From assembly GCF_013141725.1 (NCBI RefSeq), contig NZ_WHNZ01000064.1:205302-269301 (forward strand): 64,000 bases of DNA, read 5' to 3'. The stretch comes from Paenibacillus planticolens (lineage in GTDB: Bacteria > Bacillota > Bacilli > Paenibacillales > NBRC-103111). Positions within the stretch are counted from its first letter, which is position 1; every line of letters begins with the position of its first letter. Shown here piece by piece: positions 26,838-35,581 of this stretch. Below the pieces are notes generated by a model that searched no databases, was not told where the DNA came from, and saw only the letters and a list, made by a program, of their open reading frames with translations. The position numbers and the translations under genes were made by a program.

Positions 26838-29800
26838 CTAGTTAGCAAACGCTTCTCTGATCATATTATAACTCGTTTTGGTGCGAGATACAGGTTGAGG
26901 TATATCCCAAGTATTCCAACTGAACGTCCTGTAGCCCGATGAGGTCACGCTTTCTGGGAAATGATAGTCCACTTTTTGCGTTGCTTTATCCATGACGACT
27001 AAGGAGAGAACGATGCCATCGGTCATTCGCACAGAAAGTGCCTCTTTCAAGCTCTCTACTGCGCCCTTGTTCTTCTCATCACTTAATACAAGCAAGCTTG
27101 ATGGATCGGAGAAATTGAGTCTTGTCCATGGAATCCTTACATTCAACGTGTTACCTTCCACATAGAATTGACTCATACTATTCTCAAACCGACCAGGGAT
27201 CAATGTCGAACCGTCCATTTTTTCGAAAATCCCCGTCGTAGAAACGGAAGAGAAATAAGATCCTTTACTTGTATTGTAGGTAGGTATGACCAATAAATCG
27301 GCTTTATTCTGGCTGTCGATGTTAATATTGAACTCCGCTCCTGACCAGTTCTCCTCACCCTCAGGGGATATCATGTACTCCCCATTTTTTCTATCGATCG
27401 TATCCAGATAGATCATGATTCTTTTTTGATCAAACGCCGGTAAGGTTTGGAAATCAGCTTTTATATAGAAATACGACTCATCTGAGTTAAAAGCTAACGT
27501 ATTCAACGGGTCTGAACCACGTAAAGTCATCGCATAGTCTTTAGGGATTTTGGACTCCATGGCCAGAACGCCATAATTTTGCTCAGGGTCGACCACATTG
27601 TGCCATAAAGGCCCGCGATTATAAGGAATCATCAACGGGGATGTGAGCTTACTGCTTGCCCCCCATTCATCGGCCCATTCGTAGATAAGCCCCCCCATCG
27701 CTCCGCTATCTTTAATCATCGCTATCAAAGAAACAATCCCCGAGCCTTGCCCATCTTCCGTTGAACCCGCGCTTGTCGGAAGGCCAAACTCGCTGATTAA
27801 CACCGGATATTTGTTCTGGGTCTTCATGAAATTGTTCAAGTATGCTTTGAAACCTGCATAAGAAGGCTTGGCTTCATCTGCTTCGCCACTCCTGAAAACC
27901 GGTTGGTCAGGGAACATATTATAGGCTCCGAATAACCCGCTAGTCACTTTGTTGGTTGTATCCAAATGATTCATCGTAACGGCCGGTGCCTTATTATTCC
28001 CATTTGCAGCATTGTACATGTCTTGGTATACACGATCAAGTTCCGGAATGCTGACAATTCCTGCCGGATGCTGCATCTGATAGCTTTGTTGTTCGTATTC
28101 GTATACTTTATTACTAATCGCAGCTAACCACGATTCCGTTGGTGTTGCACTGCTGCCGGCAGAGACATATTCACCCGTATAGCGATAGGATGGATTACCT
28201 GCATCCGTTGCAGCTACTCGGTCAGAACTCAAATCCGGCGTAATCAAATACCCCAGCACATACCCCGAAACGTCATTGATATAAACATCGGAGCTCTTTC
28301 CATCCGCACTTTCAATCGTCGCATTGCCATGAATGGCATTAATCGTATCCTCTGCCGACTTCTCAACGGCTGCATGATACGCTTTATCTAGATAATTCCC
28401 CGCAGGGGGTTCTTGATCAACGGCTATATTTTGGAATAAATACAGCCTGTTATCCGGATGATTATCATTATAAATATCCAGTGCACGGTAAAAAACAGCT
28501 GGCATGCGTGTGTACACTCTAATCGCATTGGCATTCATGTTTGCTATTTTTTCAAACCAATCTGAGTAAAAGGCTGGGTCATCTGGATAGGTACCTTCCG
28601 GATTTCCCGGCACTGTTCGACCGATGTCCACCCCTTTGACGTACAGCTTCTTCCACTGACCGTTTTGATAGACAGAAAACTGCTTGTCATCAATCTTGGA
28701 CGAGAGCCGAGAGCCATCGCTAGTAACCTCTGTCGCCGCCTTGAACGATACGCCGTGTTCTAACGGCTTTATATCCTTGAACAGCTTGGACATCAAAGGT
28801 ACGTAAAAATGCCAATAGAAGTAGGATAGATCCCCCTCACTATTCACACTAAAATACCGATATAACGTGGTTGCACCCAAAAACCTTTTAATCTTGTCAG
28901 GTCCCCGGTAATCTGTAAAGTCACCAGCAAAATAAAAAGAATGTTTATTATTTGTATGTTTAGCAATGATCGCGGGAAGCTTAGTATCAAGTCCAAATGG
29001 GTTTAATTGATTCTTCCCCTCTTCGGTAAGATGCAAGTCATACCAGGCAATGATCGAATCCTCGTCTACTGGCTTAACAATTTCAAACCAATTATAATAA
29101 TCAACAGCTTCCTTTCCATAGGTTTTGGCATTCTCTGTCATGTAGATCTGAAGAGAGTTTCCTGTAAACCCAATACCGCGTTGCAAAACCACAATTCTAT
29201 TGTTCCCTGCGATGACAATTCCCGCTCCTGTAAGGCTCCATTTCTTCCCGTACTGTTGTTCATACGTCGCTCGCATCCAATTGGGAACATCCGCTGTTGA
29301 AGACAAGTCCGAGAAAAATTTACCTGCTAATCCCGTGAAATTAACACCGAAAATCTCTCCCAGTTCCTTCGATACGCTTGTTTTTGTCGGGTCCCCGGCA
29401 ATATTATATTCGCCTATAACCGTCGTACCCTTGGCATAACTTGTTGCGACGAGAGCAACTTCCTCTTTCGTCATACCTGAAACGCCTACGGGTTCCACAC
29501 CATTGATTTTGGAATTACCTGTCCCATAGGTATCCGAAAGATAAATAACATCCGGCACGTAAGTCAATTTTTGAAGCGGTTTGTTCACTAATTTCTCATT
29601 ATTAAGAAAGTTGCCATAATAATCGGTATTCACTTCGTATTTCTTATTCGTCTCTGGATTTTTTATCCCAAGATACCCCATAAGCCAATACAAACCGCGC
29701 TGTTTGCTGTAGTCTAATTGTTTCTCTCCACCGGAGACATTGGTTACAAGCGGAAATGTCTTGTTAAGCACGACGACATCCAGATTTTTATTAGGCATCA

Positions 29801-29885
29801 ACATCCACCATACAAAAGGTGTTCCTACACTAACTAATAGGAATAGCAACACCCAATAGCGAACTTTTATCGTTTTTATCCTCAT
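26838..29885 (-). CDS. Membrane-anchored glycosidase-like protein with extra N-terminal domain
   Basis: A 1015-residue protein with a membrane anchor at about 10-32. Residues about 35-400 form a domain I do not recognise (VVVLNKTFPLVTNVSGGE, VALVATSYAKGTTVIGEYN), possibly a glutamine-amidotransferase-like fold. A TIM barrel of GH2/GH5-clan appearance follows at about 410-770 (KGVDIGRTVPG, NANAIRVYTRMP, and PVLISEFGLPTS near residue 697, where Glu is a candidate nucleophile), then a C-terminal beta domain (about 780-1000). The second half is paralogous to the next protein upstream at 29896. It probably works on the exported polymer outside the membrane. Activity is not established. Confidence 0.72.
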   Translation of the reverse strand: MRIKTIKVRYWVLLFLLVSVGTPFVWWMLMPNKNLDVVVLNKTFPLVTNVSGGEKQLDYSKQRGLYWLMGYLGIKNPETNKKYEVNTDYYGNFLNNEKLVNKPLQKLTYVPDVIYLSDTYGTGNSKINGVEPVGVSGMTKEEVALVATSYAKGTTVIGEYNIAGDPTKTSVSKELGEIFGVNFTGLAGKFFSDLSSTADVPNWMRATYEQQYGKKWSLTGAGIVIAGNNRIVVLQRGIGFTGNSLQIYMTENAKTYGKEAVDYYNWFEIVKPVDEDSIIAWYDLHLTEEGKNQLNPFGLDTKLPAIIAKHTNNKHSFYFAGDFTDYRGPDKIKRFLGATTLYRYFSVNSEGDLSYFYWHFYVPLMSKLFKDIKPLEHGVSFKAATEVTSDGSRLSSKIDDKQFSVYQNGQWKKLYVKGVDIGRTVPGNPEGTYPDDPAFYSDWFEKIANMNANAIRVYTRMPAVFYRALDIYNDNHPDNRLYLFQNIAVDQEPPAGNYLDKAYHAAVEKSAEDTINAIHGNATIESADGKSSDVYINDVSGYVLGYLITPDLSSDRVAATDAGNPSYRYTGEYVSAGSSATPTESWLAAISNKVYEYEQQSYQMQHPAGIVSIPELDRVYQDMYNAANGNNKAPAVTMNHLDTTNKVTSGLFGAYNMFPDQPVFRSGEADEAKPSYAGFKAYLNNFMKTQNKYPVLISEFGLPTSAGSTEDGQGSGIVSLIAMIKDSGAMGGLIYEWADEWGASSKLTSPLMIPYNRGPLWHNVVDPEQNYGVLAMESKIPKDYAMTLRGSDPLNTLAFNSDESYFYIKADFQTLPAFDQKRIMIYLDTIDRKNGEYMISPEGEENWSGAEFNINIDSQNKADLLVIPTYNTSKGSYFSSVSTTGIFEKMDGSTLIPGRFENSMSQFYVEGNTLNVRIPWTRLNFSDPSSLLVLSDEKNKGAVESLKEALSVRMTDGIVLSLVVMDKATQKVDYHFPESVTSSGYRTFSWNTWDIPQPVSRTKTSYNMIREAFAN

Positions 29886-29895
29886 GGTTTATTCC

Positions 29896-32085
29896 TCATT
29901 TATCGGCAGTCAATTCTTGAAATCCTTTTTGCAAAATATAGTAGGAAGGCTTTAAACGTTCATGAAACGTAGGGACTTCCCATTCCTTCCAGTTATACTC
30001 CTTCATGGCTAGATCTTGAGAGCCCTTAGTCGTGCCACTTTTAAGTTTTTCGATGCCAATTTGGAACCCGTTCACTTTAAGTGGTGATATTTTGCCGTTA
30101 GCATACATATCATTGATGACAAATTTCTTGGATGGGTCCATCACATTGAGCAGCTGCCAAGGTATTCTTATCTCTAGATGTCCATTTTCGTAATAAAAAT
30201 CGTTTAACGAATTATAGGAAGGACTGCCCGGATTGGCTATACCATATTTAAGCAACCCCGTCTCATACCCCGTAAAAGGAATAACCGTATTCTCAGGTGG
30301 AATGACCACCTTTTTATTCAAGGCAAGTCGTATAGGATTAAATAAGCCTGAATTTTTCTTATGGAACATCTCATTTTTTTCAATAAGATCCGTCTGGACC
30401 GCATAGCGGAAATAATAATTATCGTAATAGGCATCGACGAGAAGATGAGAGTCGTCAGGCCCGTGAATTTTCAGGACAAAATCCGCTTCCTTGCTAAATG
30501 TCGTTTCATATTCAGAGATATGTGTATTCCCCTGCCCTGGAATGATATCAATGGGAAGCAACAAGGTATCTTTGTTAAAGTCATAATTCGCAGAATCAAC
30601 CCTGATATACACATAGGCTTCGTCACTCTTCACATATAGCTTCGTGTCATCGTTTATGACGAGAGGAGAATCATTCGTCCAATCATCCACCTTGCCATCC
30701 ACATAACTGATGTTTTTGGTACTTCCCGGATCAAAGGCTAAGAGACCGAAATGCTGCTCATTCGTCTGGGGATTCGACCAAAACGGGCGAGAATCAGGCA
30801 TATCAAGATCGTTGTTGTTCCACGTTCTTTTAAACCACTCATCCTGCCACGAAAATACGATACCTCCTGCAAGATTGGCCGTGTTAATATCGTTGATCAT
30901 ATGCACCAACATATCACCTTGTGTCTTTTCGTCGATAAACCCTTGATTAAACCCGGTTATTCTATTTTCGTGCGCCTTCCCTCGCGAAGCCGGTATGCCG
31001 AACTCTGACACCACAATAGGCATCGAATGAACCTTTTTGATATCTTCTAAATAAGCTAAATAAGGATCTGGTTTACCGTCCGGACCTTTGAATTCAATAT
31101 AATCTTTTTGAAAACTAAAAGAATCAGGGTAGTAAGGATACACGTGATACGAAACGAACATACCTGGTTTGTACGTATCATGCGATTTCACATGCTCGAC
31201 ATTAACTTCTACAAGATCCTCGTTTTTATACGGTTCATTCGGATGCTTGAGCGGGTCCGTCGTTACCCAGTTTGAGAATGCAACCGGCCTTTGCATATGG
31301 TAGTTGGTCATTTCGTGCTCGACGATTTGATCGCCCATTTCGGCTAGAAATGCTTCGAAAGGCGAAGCGCCTGATGTATATAGAAACTTGCCCTCATATA
31401 CACTGCGGTTAGAGTTATTCTCATTCGTGCCTACGACAAAAGAAGGGTCCCACTCTATACCAAGAATCCATCCTATTACATATTTCGACACATCTGTCGT
31501 ATAGGTGCCATCTGCATATCCTTTCTTAACAGGCAAATAGGCATTCCCATGTATAATATCAACAATTTCTTTGCCGCTCGTAATGACATCATTCAGAATC
31601 TTGTCATTGTTTCCAAAAGCATCATCAATCGTCATGATATCATCTTCATTCACCCAAACGCCATGAATCACATAAATGGGTTGTTTGCCTTCTTTCTCCA
31701 TCTTGTGATTAAAATCACTTAATGCATTGTAAAACTGCGGACGTTGTGTGGTGTAAACCCGGATTGTGTTTGCATTCATTTGAGCAATATAGGTGAACCA
31801 CCTCATATACTCATCATAGGTTATCGCAACTTCTCCAGGAAAAGCACCCGGCTTTCCAGCGCCTAGATTGACACCCTTAATAAACATCTTGTTCCACTTA
31901 TTTCCATTTGAGACATAAAAAAAAGCATTGTCTGTTTTGCTGATATACCGAACATCGCCTTCCTTCAAAGAAGTGGTGCCTTCATTTATTTTGCTATGTA
32001 AAAAGAAAAATTGATACACCAATACTATTCCAAATAATACAATTACCGACAAAATCCCAAGTAATACCTTTATTTTCAGCGTCAT
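29896..32085 (-). CDS. Membrane-anchored glycosidase-like protein (short paralogue)
   Basis: A 729-residue protein: membrane anchor (about 5-27), GH-clan TIM barrel (about 55-420) with FIKGVNLGAGKPGAFPGE, NANTIRVYTTQRP and PIVVSEFGIPAS (Glu near residue 364), then a C-terminal beta domain (about 450-700; DGKVDDWTNDSP, YVKSDEAYVYIRVD) resembling CBM9/family-9-like modules. It shares this arrangement with the 1015-residue neighbour 10 bases downstream, so one arose by duplication. The ATG at 32085 is chosen because GGGGAGG lies at good spacing. Role: probably trimming, transglycosylation or binding of the polymer made by the GT2 enzyme (inference). Confidence 0.74.
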   Translation of the reverse strand: MTLKIKVLLGILSVIVLFGIVLVYQFFFLHSKINEGTTSLKEGDVRYISKTDNAFFYVSNGNKWNKMFIKGVNLGAGKPGAFPGEVAITYDEYMRWFTYIAQMNANTIRVYTTQRPQFYNALSDFNHKMEKEGKQPIYVIHGVWVNEDDIMTIDDAFGNNDKILNDVITSGKEIVDIIHGNAYLPVKKGYADGTYTTDVSKYVIGWILGIEWDPSFVVGTNENNSNRSVYEGKFLYTSGASPFEAFLAEMGDQIVEHEMTNYHMQRPVAFSNWVTTDPLKHPNEPYKNEDLVEVNVEHVKSHDTYKPGMFVSYHVYPYYPDSFSFQKDYIEFKGPDGKPDPYLAYLEDIKKVHSMPIVVSEFGIPASRGKAHENRITGFNQGFIDEKTQGDMLVHMINDINTANLAGGIVFSWQDEWFKRTWNNNDLDMPDSRPFWSNPQTNEQHFGLLAFDPGSTKNISYVDGKVDDWTNDSPLVINDDTKLYVKSDEAYVYIRVDSANYDFNKDTLLLPIDIIPGQGNTHISEYETTFSKEADFVLKIHGPDDSHLLVDAYYDNYYFRYAVQTDLIEKNEMFHKKNSGLFNPIRLALNKKVVIPPENTVIPFTGYETGLLKYGIANPGSPSYNSLNDFYYENGHLEIRIPWQLLNVMDPSKKFVINDMYANGKISPLKVNGFQIGIEKLKSGTTKGSQDLAMKEYNWKEWEVPTFHERLKPSYYILQKGFQELTADK

Positions 32086-32178
32086 CTCCACAACCTCCCC
32101 TGTCATTCTATAGGTATTAAGACCTAAAAGTCAACTTATTTAGACCCCTTCACATTATTTTCATAAAAAATGAATAAT

Positions 32179-32203
32179 AACCCTAACCTTTATGGCTGGG
32201 GTT
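32179..32203 (-). terminator. Weak intercistronic hairpin
   Basis: AACCC / GGGTT with a short inner CC/GG helix, followed on the minus strand by ATTATTCATTTTTT. It lies between the first and second genes of the riboswitch operon and could lower expression of the downstream genes, but the stem is poor. Confidence 0.3.
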
Positions 32204-32215
32204 ATGGCGAATGTC

Positions 32216-33112
32216 TTATTTCATCGTCATCCAACTATCATAATGATGAATCGCTATTCCATGAAAAGCAGGATTGTCTTTGTAATTTTGATAAACAAGT
32301 TCCAGCTGCTGATTCATATACGCTTTGTCTTCTTCATAGAAGGTTACAAATTGATATTCTTCCGCAAGACGTCCGGTTTCAACTGCTATCGTACCCTTCA
32401 CCTTATACTTCTCAAATAACTTCATTTCCGCGGCAGAAATCCCCATGATTCCGTTAGTTCCTGTTGCTGCATCTCGGTATGCCATAATGGTAATAAATTC
32501 AACATTTTTACAAAGCCACTCTGCCATATTTCCACTCCCATATTTGGTGTTATACTGTACACCATAAAACCAAAAGGGGATGTCTATTCCAAATTCCAAT
32601 TGGAGTGGATCGGCTTGGTTTCTAAATGTCATCATCATGGATTGGTATTCTTCCAAAAATTCATTTGTGTTATCCTCATACTGTTCATGCTCGTAAGGCT
32701 CAACATCCAAATGTATACCGCTAAACTTTTCATTTGATGACGCAGACTCTTGATAGTTATTCAACCATTTAAGAAAAATCTGCTGGAGTGTTGTTCCATT
32801 ATTGGCCACCCATCCAGGTGCACCATCTAAGGCATGTACACGAATTCCGTTAGCAGTCGCCTTGCTTATAAATTCCTTATAATGCTTCTGTTCGAGTGTA
32901 GTATCGATTTGAAGCAACAAAACCTTGACGTTATTATTGACCAAATTATGAATGATACTTTCCTGATCGGAAACAATCTTAGAAGTATCCCATAACCATG
33001 TTGACAGGCTCGTAGAACTTTGAAAGGCGAATTTCGAGTCCGCTGCCGCCATTCCAGGTAAACCGAGTAATATTAAGCAAACTCCACATACTATATGAAT
33101 GAACTTTTTCAT
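32216..33112 (-). CDS. Secreted TIM-barrel glycoside-hydrolase-like protein, first gene of c-di-GMP operon
   Basis: A 298-residue protein with a signal peptide (MKKFIHIVCGVCLILLGLP, cleavage about residue 24 after GMAAA) and a compact barrel: LLLQIDTTLEQKHYKEFI, GIRVHALDGAPGW, GIHLDVEPYEHEQYE (acidic residues near 135, in the position of GH18-like catalytic acids), FITIMAYRDA and GTIAVETGR. It is the only fully secreted member of the operon and may cut or cap the polymer. I chose ATG 33112 because AAGGGGC precedes it and the signal peptide starts there; the longer frame would run through the riboswitch terminator. Confidence 0.75.
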   Translation of the reverse strand: MKKFIHIVCGVCLILLGLPGMAAADSKFAFQSSTSLSTWLWDTSKIVSDQESIIHNLVNNNVKVLLLQIDTTLEQKHYKEFISKATANGIRVHALDGAPGWVANNGTTLQQIFLKWLNNYQESASSNEKFSGIHLDVEPYEHEQYEDNTNEFLEEYQSMMMTFRNQADPLQLEFGIDIPFWFYGVQYNTKYGSGNMAEWLCKNVEFITIMAYRDAATGTNGIMGISAAEMKLFEKYKVKGTIAVETGRLAEEYQFVTFYEEDKAYMNQQLELVYQNYKDNPAFHGIAIHHYDSWMTMK

Positions 33113-33130
33113 TTCTCTGCCCCTTCTTTT

Positions 33131-33311
33131 ATGACAAAAAACACAGTCCGGCTGCACACCGAACTGTGTTTGAAATAACGCCATAAAAACAAAAGTTGCA
33201 AAGTTTGTCTTTATTACATTTTCGTTCGGTAACTGGCTGCCATAGGTATACACCCTTAGGCCCTGTAGTTTTGCGTCACTGCCTTTACGGCAGGTTTGCT
33301 ATTATCGCGAA
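33131..33311 (-). promoter_or_regulatory. Cyclic di-GMP-I (GEMM-I) riboswitch with intrinsic terminator
   Basis: Reading the minus strand from about 33311, the leader contains the GEMM-I landmarks in order: GCAAACC, a P2 hairpin CTGCC-GTAAA-GGCAG, the invariant GACGCAAA, GGGCCTAAG, and GCAGCCAGTTACCG (aptamer about 33311-33222). A flanking P1 stem can form from TTCGCGATAAT and GTTACCGAA. It is followed by a 13-bp terminator hairpin (33171-33139, one G-T pair, seven-base loop) and a T tract at 33140-33135, ending about 23 bases before the ATG at 33112. ACCGAAC in the P1 3' strand (33230-33224) is exactly complementary to GUUCGGU in the terminator 5' arm (33164-33158), giving a ready antiterminator. 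Confidence 0.92.
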
Positions 33312-33363
33312 GCTGATCGTTCTTATGAAATAATAATCACATACTAAACTATATTCTTCCAAA

Positions 33364-33380
33364 TGTCCACTATTTGGACA
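33364..33380. promoter_or_regulatory. Inverted repeat near the riboswitch operon promoter
   Basis: TGTCCA and TGGACA separated by 5 bases lie about 55 bases upstream of the aptamer, where the promoter must be. It is a possible operator. No convincing -35/-10 pair could be fixed nearby, though TTGTCC and several TATxxT-like hexamers exist. Confidence 0.4.
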
Positions 33381-34028
33381 ATGGGTACTAACGTTCTCCG
33401 TAAGGGGAATAAACAATTTTACCGCGGATAAAACCCTAACTTGTCTTAAATCGATAAATATTGGTACTGCAATTCTCTGTCCACCAAGGCAAAATAGCGT
33501 TCTATATCCCCCTACTCTAGGCATTCAACCGACCGGCACCGCGTGAATATGGAGTAAGTTAAGTCCGCGGGAACTCCATTCCCTTATTTCGGCGAAAAGC
33601 GAAATTTCCGGCGCCCAAGGGGAACTACAGGGTCTTGATATGAACCTCAATGTCTAACTATCTGCTCAGTGATGGTGAAATAGCGGCCCCTTGTTCCCTC
33701 TAACTTGCTTAAAGGGCTGTTTCTAGCAAAATAGCGCCCTGTAGTTCCCCTCCCTCTTCCAGCGCGGCTCGTCAGAAGAAATAAACCGGCCCTCCTTTAG
33801 GAGTACCGGTTATTTTTCATCTATCCAACCTCGCTCAACCGCCATTCCGATAATGAACCAATAGGAGATAACTTAGTGTCAGGGTCAATAGGAAGTCCGA
33901 CTAGTTCTAAAAATAAATAGATGTGCATTGTATTTATAAGTATTGGTCAACTCGTTGCTAGTGGCACAGTCCTACTCACATAGCTGTTCTTGATACTTTT
34001 TGATATATCCGGTATGGGAGGTTGAAAA
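33381..34028. repeat. Gene-free region with inverted and degenerate repeats
   Basis: No gene is supported here. GGGGAACTACAGGG (33619-33632) and its exact reverse complement CCCTGTAGTTCCCC (33737-33750) flank about 100 bases. GCAAAATAGCG occurs near 33485 and 33726, with GTGAAATAGCGG near 33679, giving a family of degenerate units ending in a CCCC run. Part or all may be a structured RNA or a decayed repeat. The last 60 bases hold the catalase leader. Confidence 0.55.
33784..33817 (+). terminator. Orphan intrinsic terminator
   Basis: AACCGG...CCT / AGG...CCGGTT (33784-33811) is followed by ATTTTTC on the plus strand. No plus-strand gene precedes it, so it may end an unannotated small RNA from the repeat region or be a relic. 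Confidence 0.6.
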
Positions 34029-35381
34029 ATGAACGAGAATAATGGAACTCGCCCTAACCAAAGGTCTGGAGATATTCCTGCTGCTTTTCATTCGCAGACT
34101 GTGGGAGAACGAGGCCCTGTATTGGAACAGGACAACGTGCTGCATGAAAAACTCGAGACTTTCGTCCATGCGAAATTGTTAGAAAGGCCCGTGCATGTCA
34201 AAGGATATGGCGCATTCGGCTACTTTCAGACCGTACATGCCATGACGGCTTACACGCAGCTTTGTTTCTTGCAAAATCCGGGTCAGCAGGTCCCTGTCAC
34301 AGTAAGATTCTCCTTAGCCGTCAGCAACAAAGGCACGCCTGATACTTCCCGTAACGTGCGCGGATTCGCCACCAAGTTCTATACGGATCATGGGGTGTTC
34401 GATCTTGTCTGCAACCATATCCCCGTGTTCGCCGTCAGAGACGCCATCCGCTTTCCCGAGTTTATCAATGCCTTCCTGCCGTCGCCCGTCAACAACTTAA
34501 TCGATCCGGAACGATTTTGGAGCTTCGTGGCCCGAGCACCGGAATGCACAAGCTTTCTCGTGCGGCTCTACTCCGACGAGGGCACCGTCAAGAGTCTTCG
34601 ACACATCCCGGGCCACAGCGTAAACACATACGTCTGGAAAAACGCGCAGGGTGTCCGCACTTACGTGAAATATCATTGGATGCCTCTAGCAGGTGTGCAA
34701 TATATTGACCGTCAAGAATCAGCGCGGCTCGCTTGCGAGAATCCGGATTATGCCGGCAAGGACTTATTCGATGCGCTGAACACCGGCGAAACGTTTGAAT
34801 ATGGGCTTTACGTGCAGCTGATGAATCCCCAAGACGAATCCTTTCTCCCTTATGATCCGTTGGATAATACAAAGGTATGGGATGAGCGGCAATATCCCTT
34901 ACTGCCAGTAGGGAGATTAGTATTAAATAGAAATCCAAATAATTATATGGAGCAAATAGAAAAGTTGGCTTTCTCCCCTTCCAACTTGCTGGAAGGCGCA
35001 GAGTTATCGGACGATAAGCTGCTTCAGGGGCGTGCAAATATTTATTGGGATTCGCAGCGTCGACGGCTTGGTCCGGACTTCCGCAAAATTCCGATTAATC
35101 ATCAGCAGAACTGGACGCCTGATTCCCTTGTGACCAGTGGCAACGGGAGATTCGTGGAAGGTCGCCTCGTGCGTTCCGACCTGCCCAAGCAAGATGACTT
35201 CGCGCAAGCCGGTCAGTATTATCATGCTCTTGCCCCCTTACAGCAAGAACGCTTGGTAGATAACCTGGTCGTCGATCTTGCCGGCATATCCCCCGAAACG
35301 CAAAAGATCGTGCTCAGCTACCTGTACCAAGCATCCTTCGAGTTTGGAGAACGAGTCACTCGAAAGCTCCAAACTTCATAA
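34029..35381 (+). CDS. Catalase
   Basis: A 450-residue monofunctional haem catalase that dismutates hydrogen peroxide. The catalytic His is in RPVHVKGYGAFG (about residue 57), the distal Asn in FDLVCNHIPVF (about 130), and the proximal haem-ligand Tyr in RANIYWDSQRRRLGP (about 338). The sequence is in the small-subunit range and resembles spore-type KatX-like enzymes of Bacillales more than KatA. GGGAGG seven bases before the ATG supports the start. It stands alone. No clear PerR or sigma-B site was identified in the leader. Confidence 0.9.
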   Translation: MNENNGTRPNQRSGDIPAAFHSQTVGERGPVLEQDNVLHEKLETFVHAKLLERPVHVKGYGAFGYFQTVHAMTAYTQLCFLQNPGQQVPVTVRFSLAVSNKGTPDTSRNVRGFATKFYTDHGVFDLVCNHIPVFAVRDAIRFPEFINAFLPSPVNNLIDPERFWSFVARAPECTSFLVRLYSDEGTVKSLRHIPGHSVNTYVWKNAQGVRTYVKYHWMPLAGVQYIDRQESARLACENPDYAGKDLFDALNTGETFEYGLYVQLMNPQDESFLPYDPLDNTKVWDERQYPLLPVGRLVLNRNPNNYMEQIEKLAFSPSNLLEGAELSDDKLLQGRANIYWDSQRRRLGPDFRKIPINHQQNWTPDSLVTSGNGRFVEGRLVRSDLPKQDDFAQAGQYYHALAPLQQERLVDNLVVDLAGISPETQKIVLSYLYQASFEFGERVTRKLQTS

Positions 35382-35536
35382 TTGATGGTAGTTTATATCC
35401 AGACCGAACGGCTGGTCAAGCTACGGCTAAATGCGATCAAGAAGCGGCGAATTTTATGGCTTTGAACTTGATGAACGACATCATTACTGGCAAGCGAACC
35501 GTAGAAAATGCACGTCATGCTGCCTCATACTGCTGA
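35382..35536 (+). pseudogene. Possible start-less gene remnant after catalase
   Basis: A second reading frame overlapping the catalase end runs to TGA at 35534-35536 and reads like protein (GSLYPDRTAGQATAKC, EAANFMALNLMNDI, KRTVENARH), but has no usable start codon or ribosome site. It could be the truncated 3' end of an unidentified gene. I do not recognise the family. Confidence 0.3.
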
Positions 35537-35581
35537 TCCCGATGTTGCCTATTTCTAAGTGATATATCTGTTATGACATTC

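Noticed and set aside
33112..33253. Upstream extension of the secreted barrel gene to 33253
   Set aside because: It would translate through the riboswitch terminator and aptamer; the signal peptide and ribosome site place the start at 33112.
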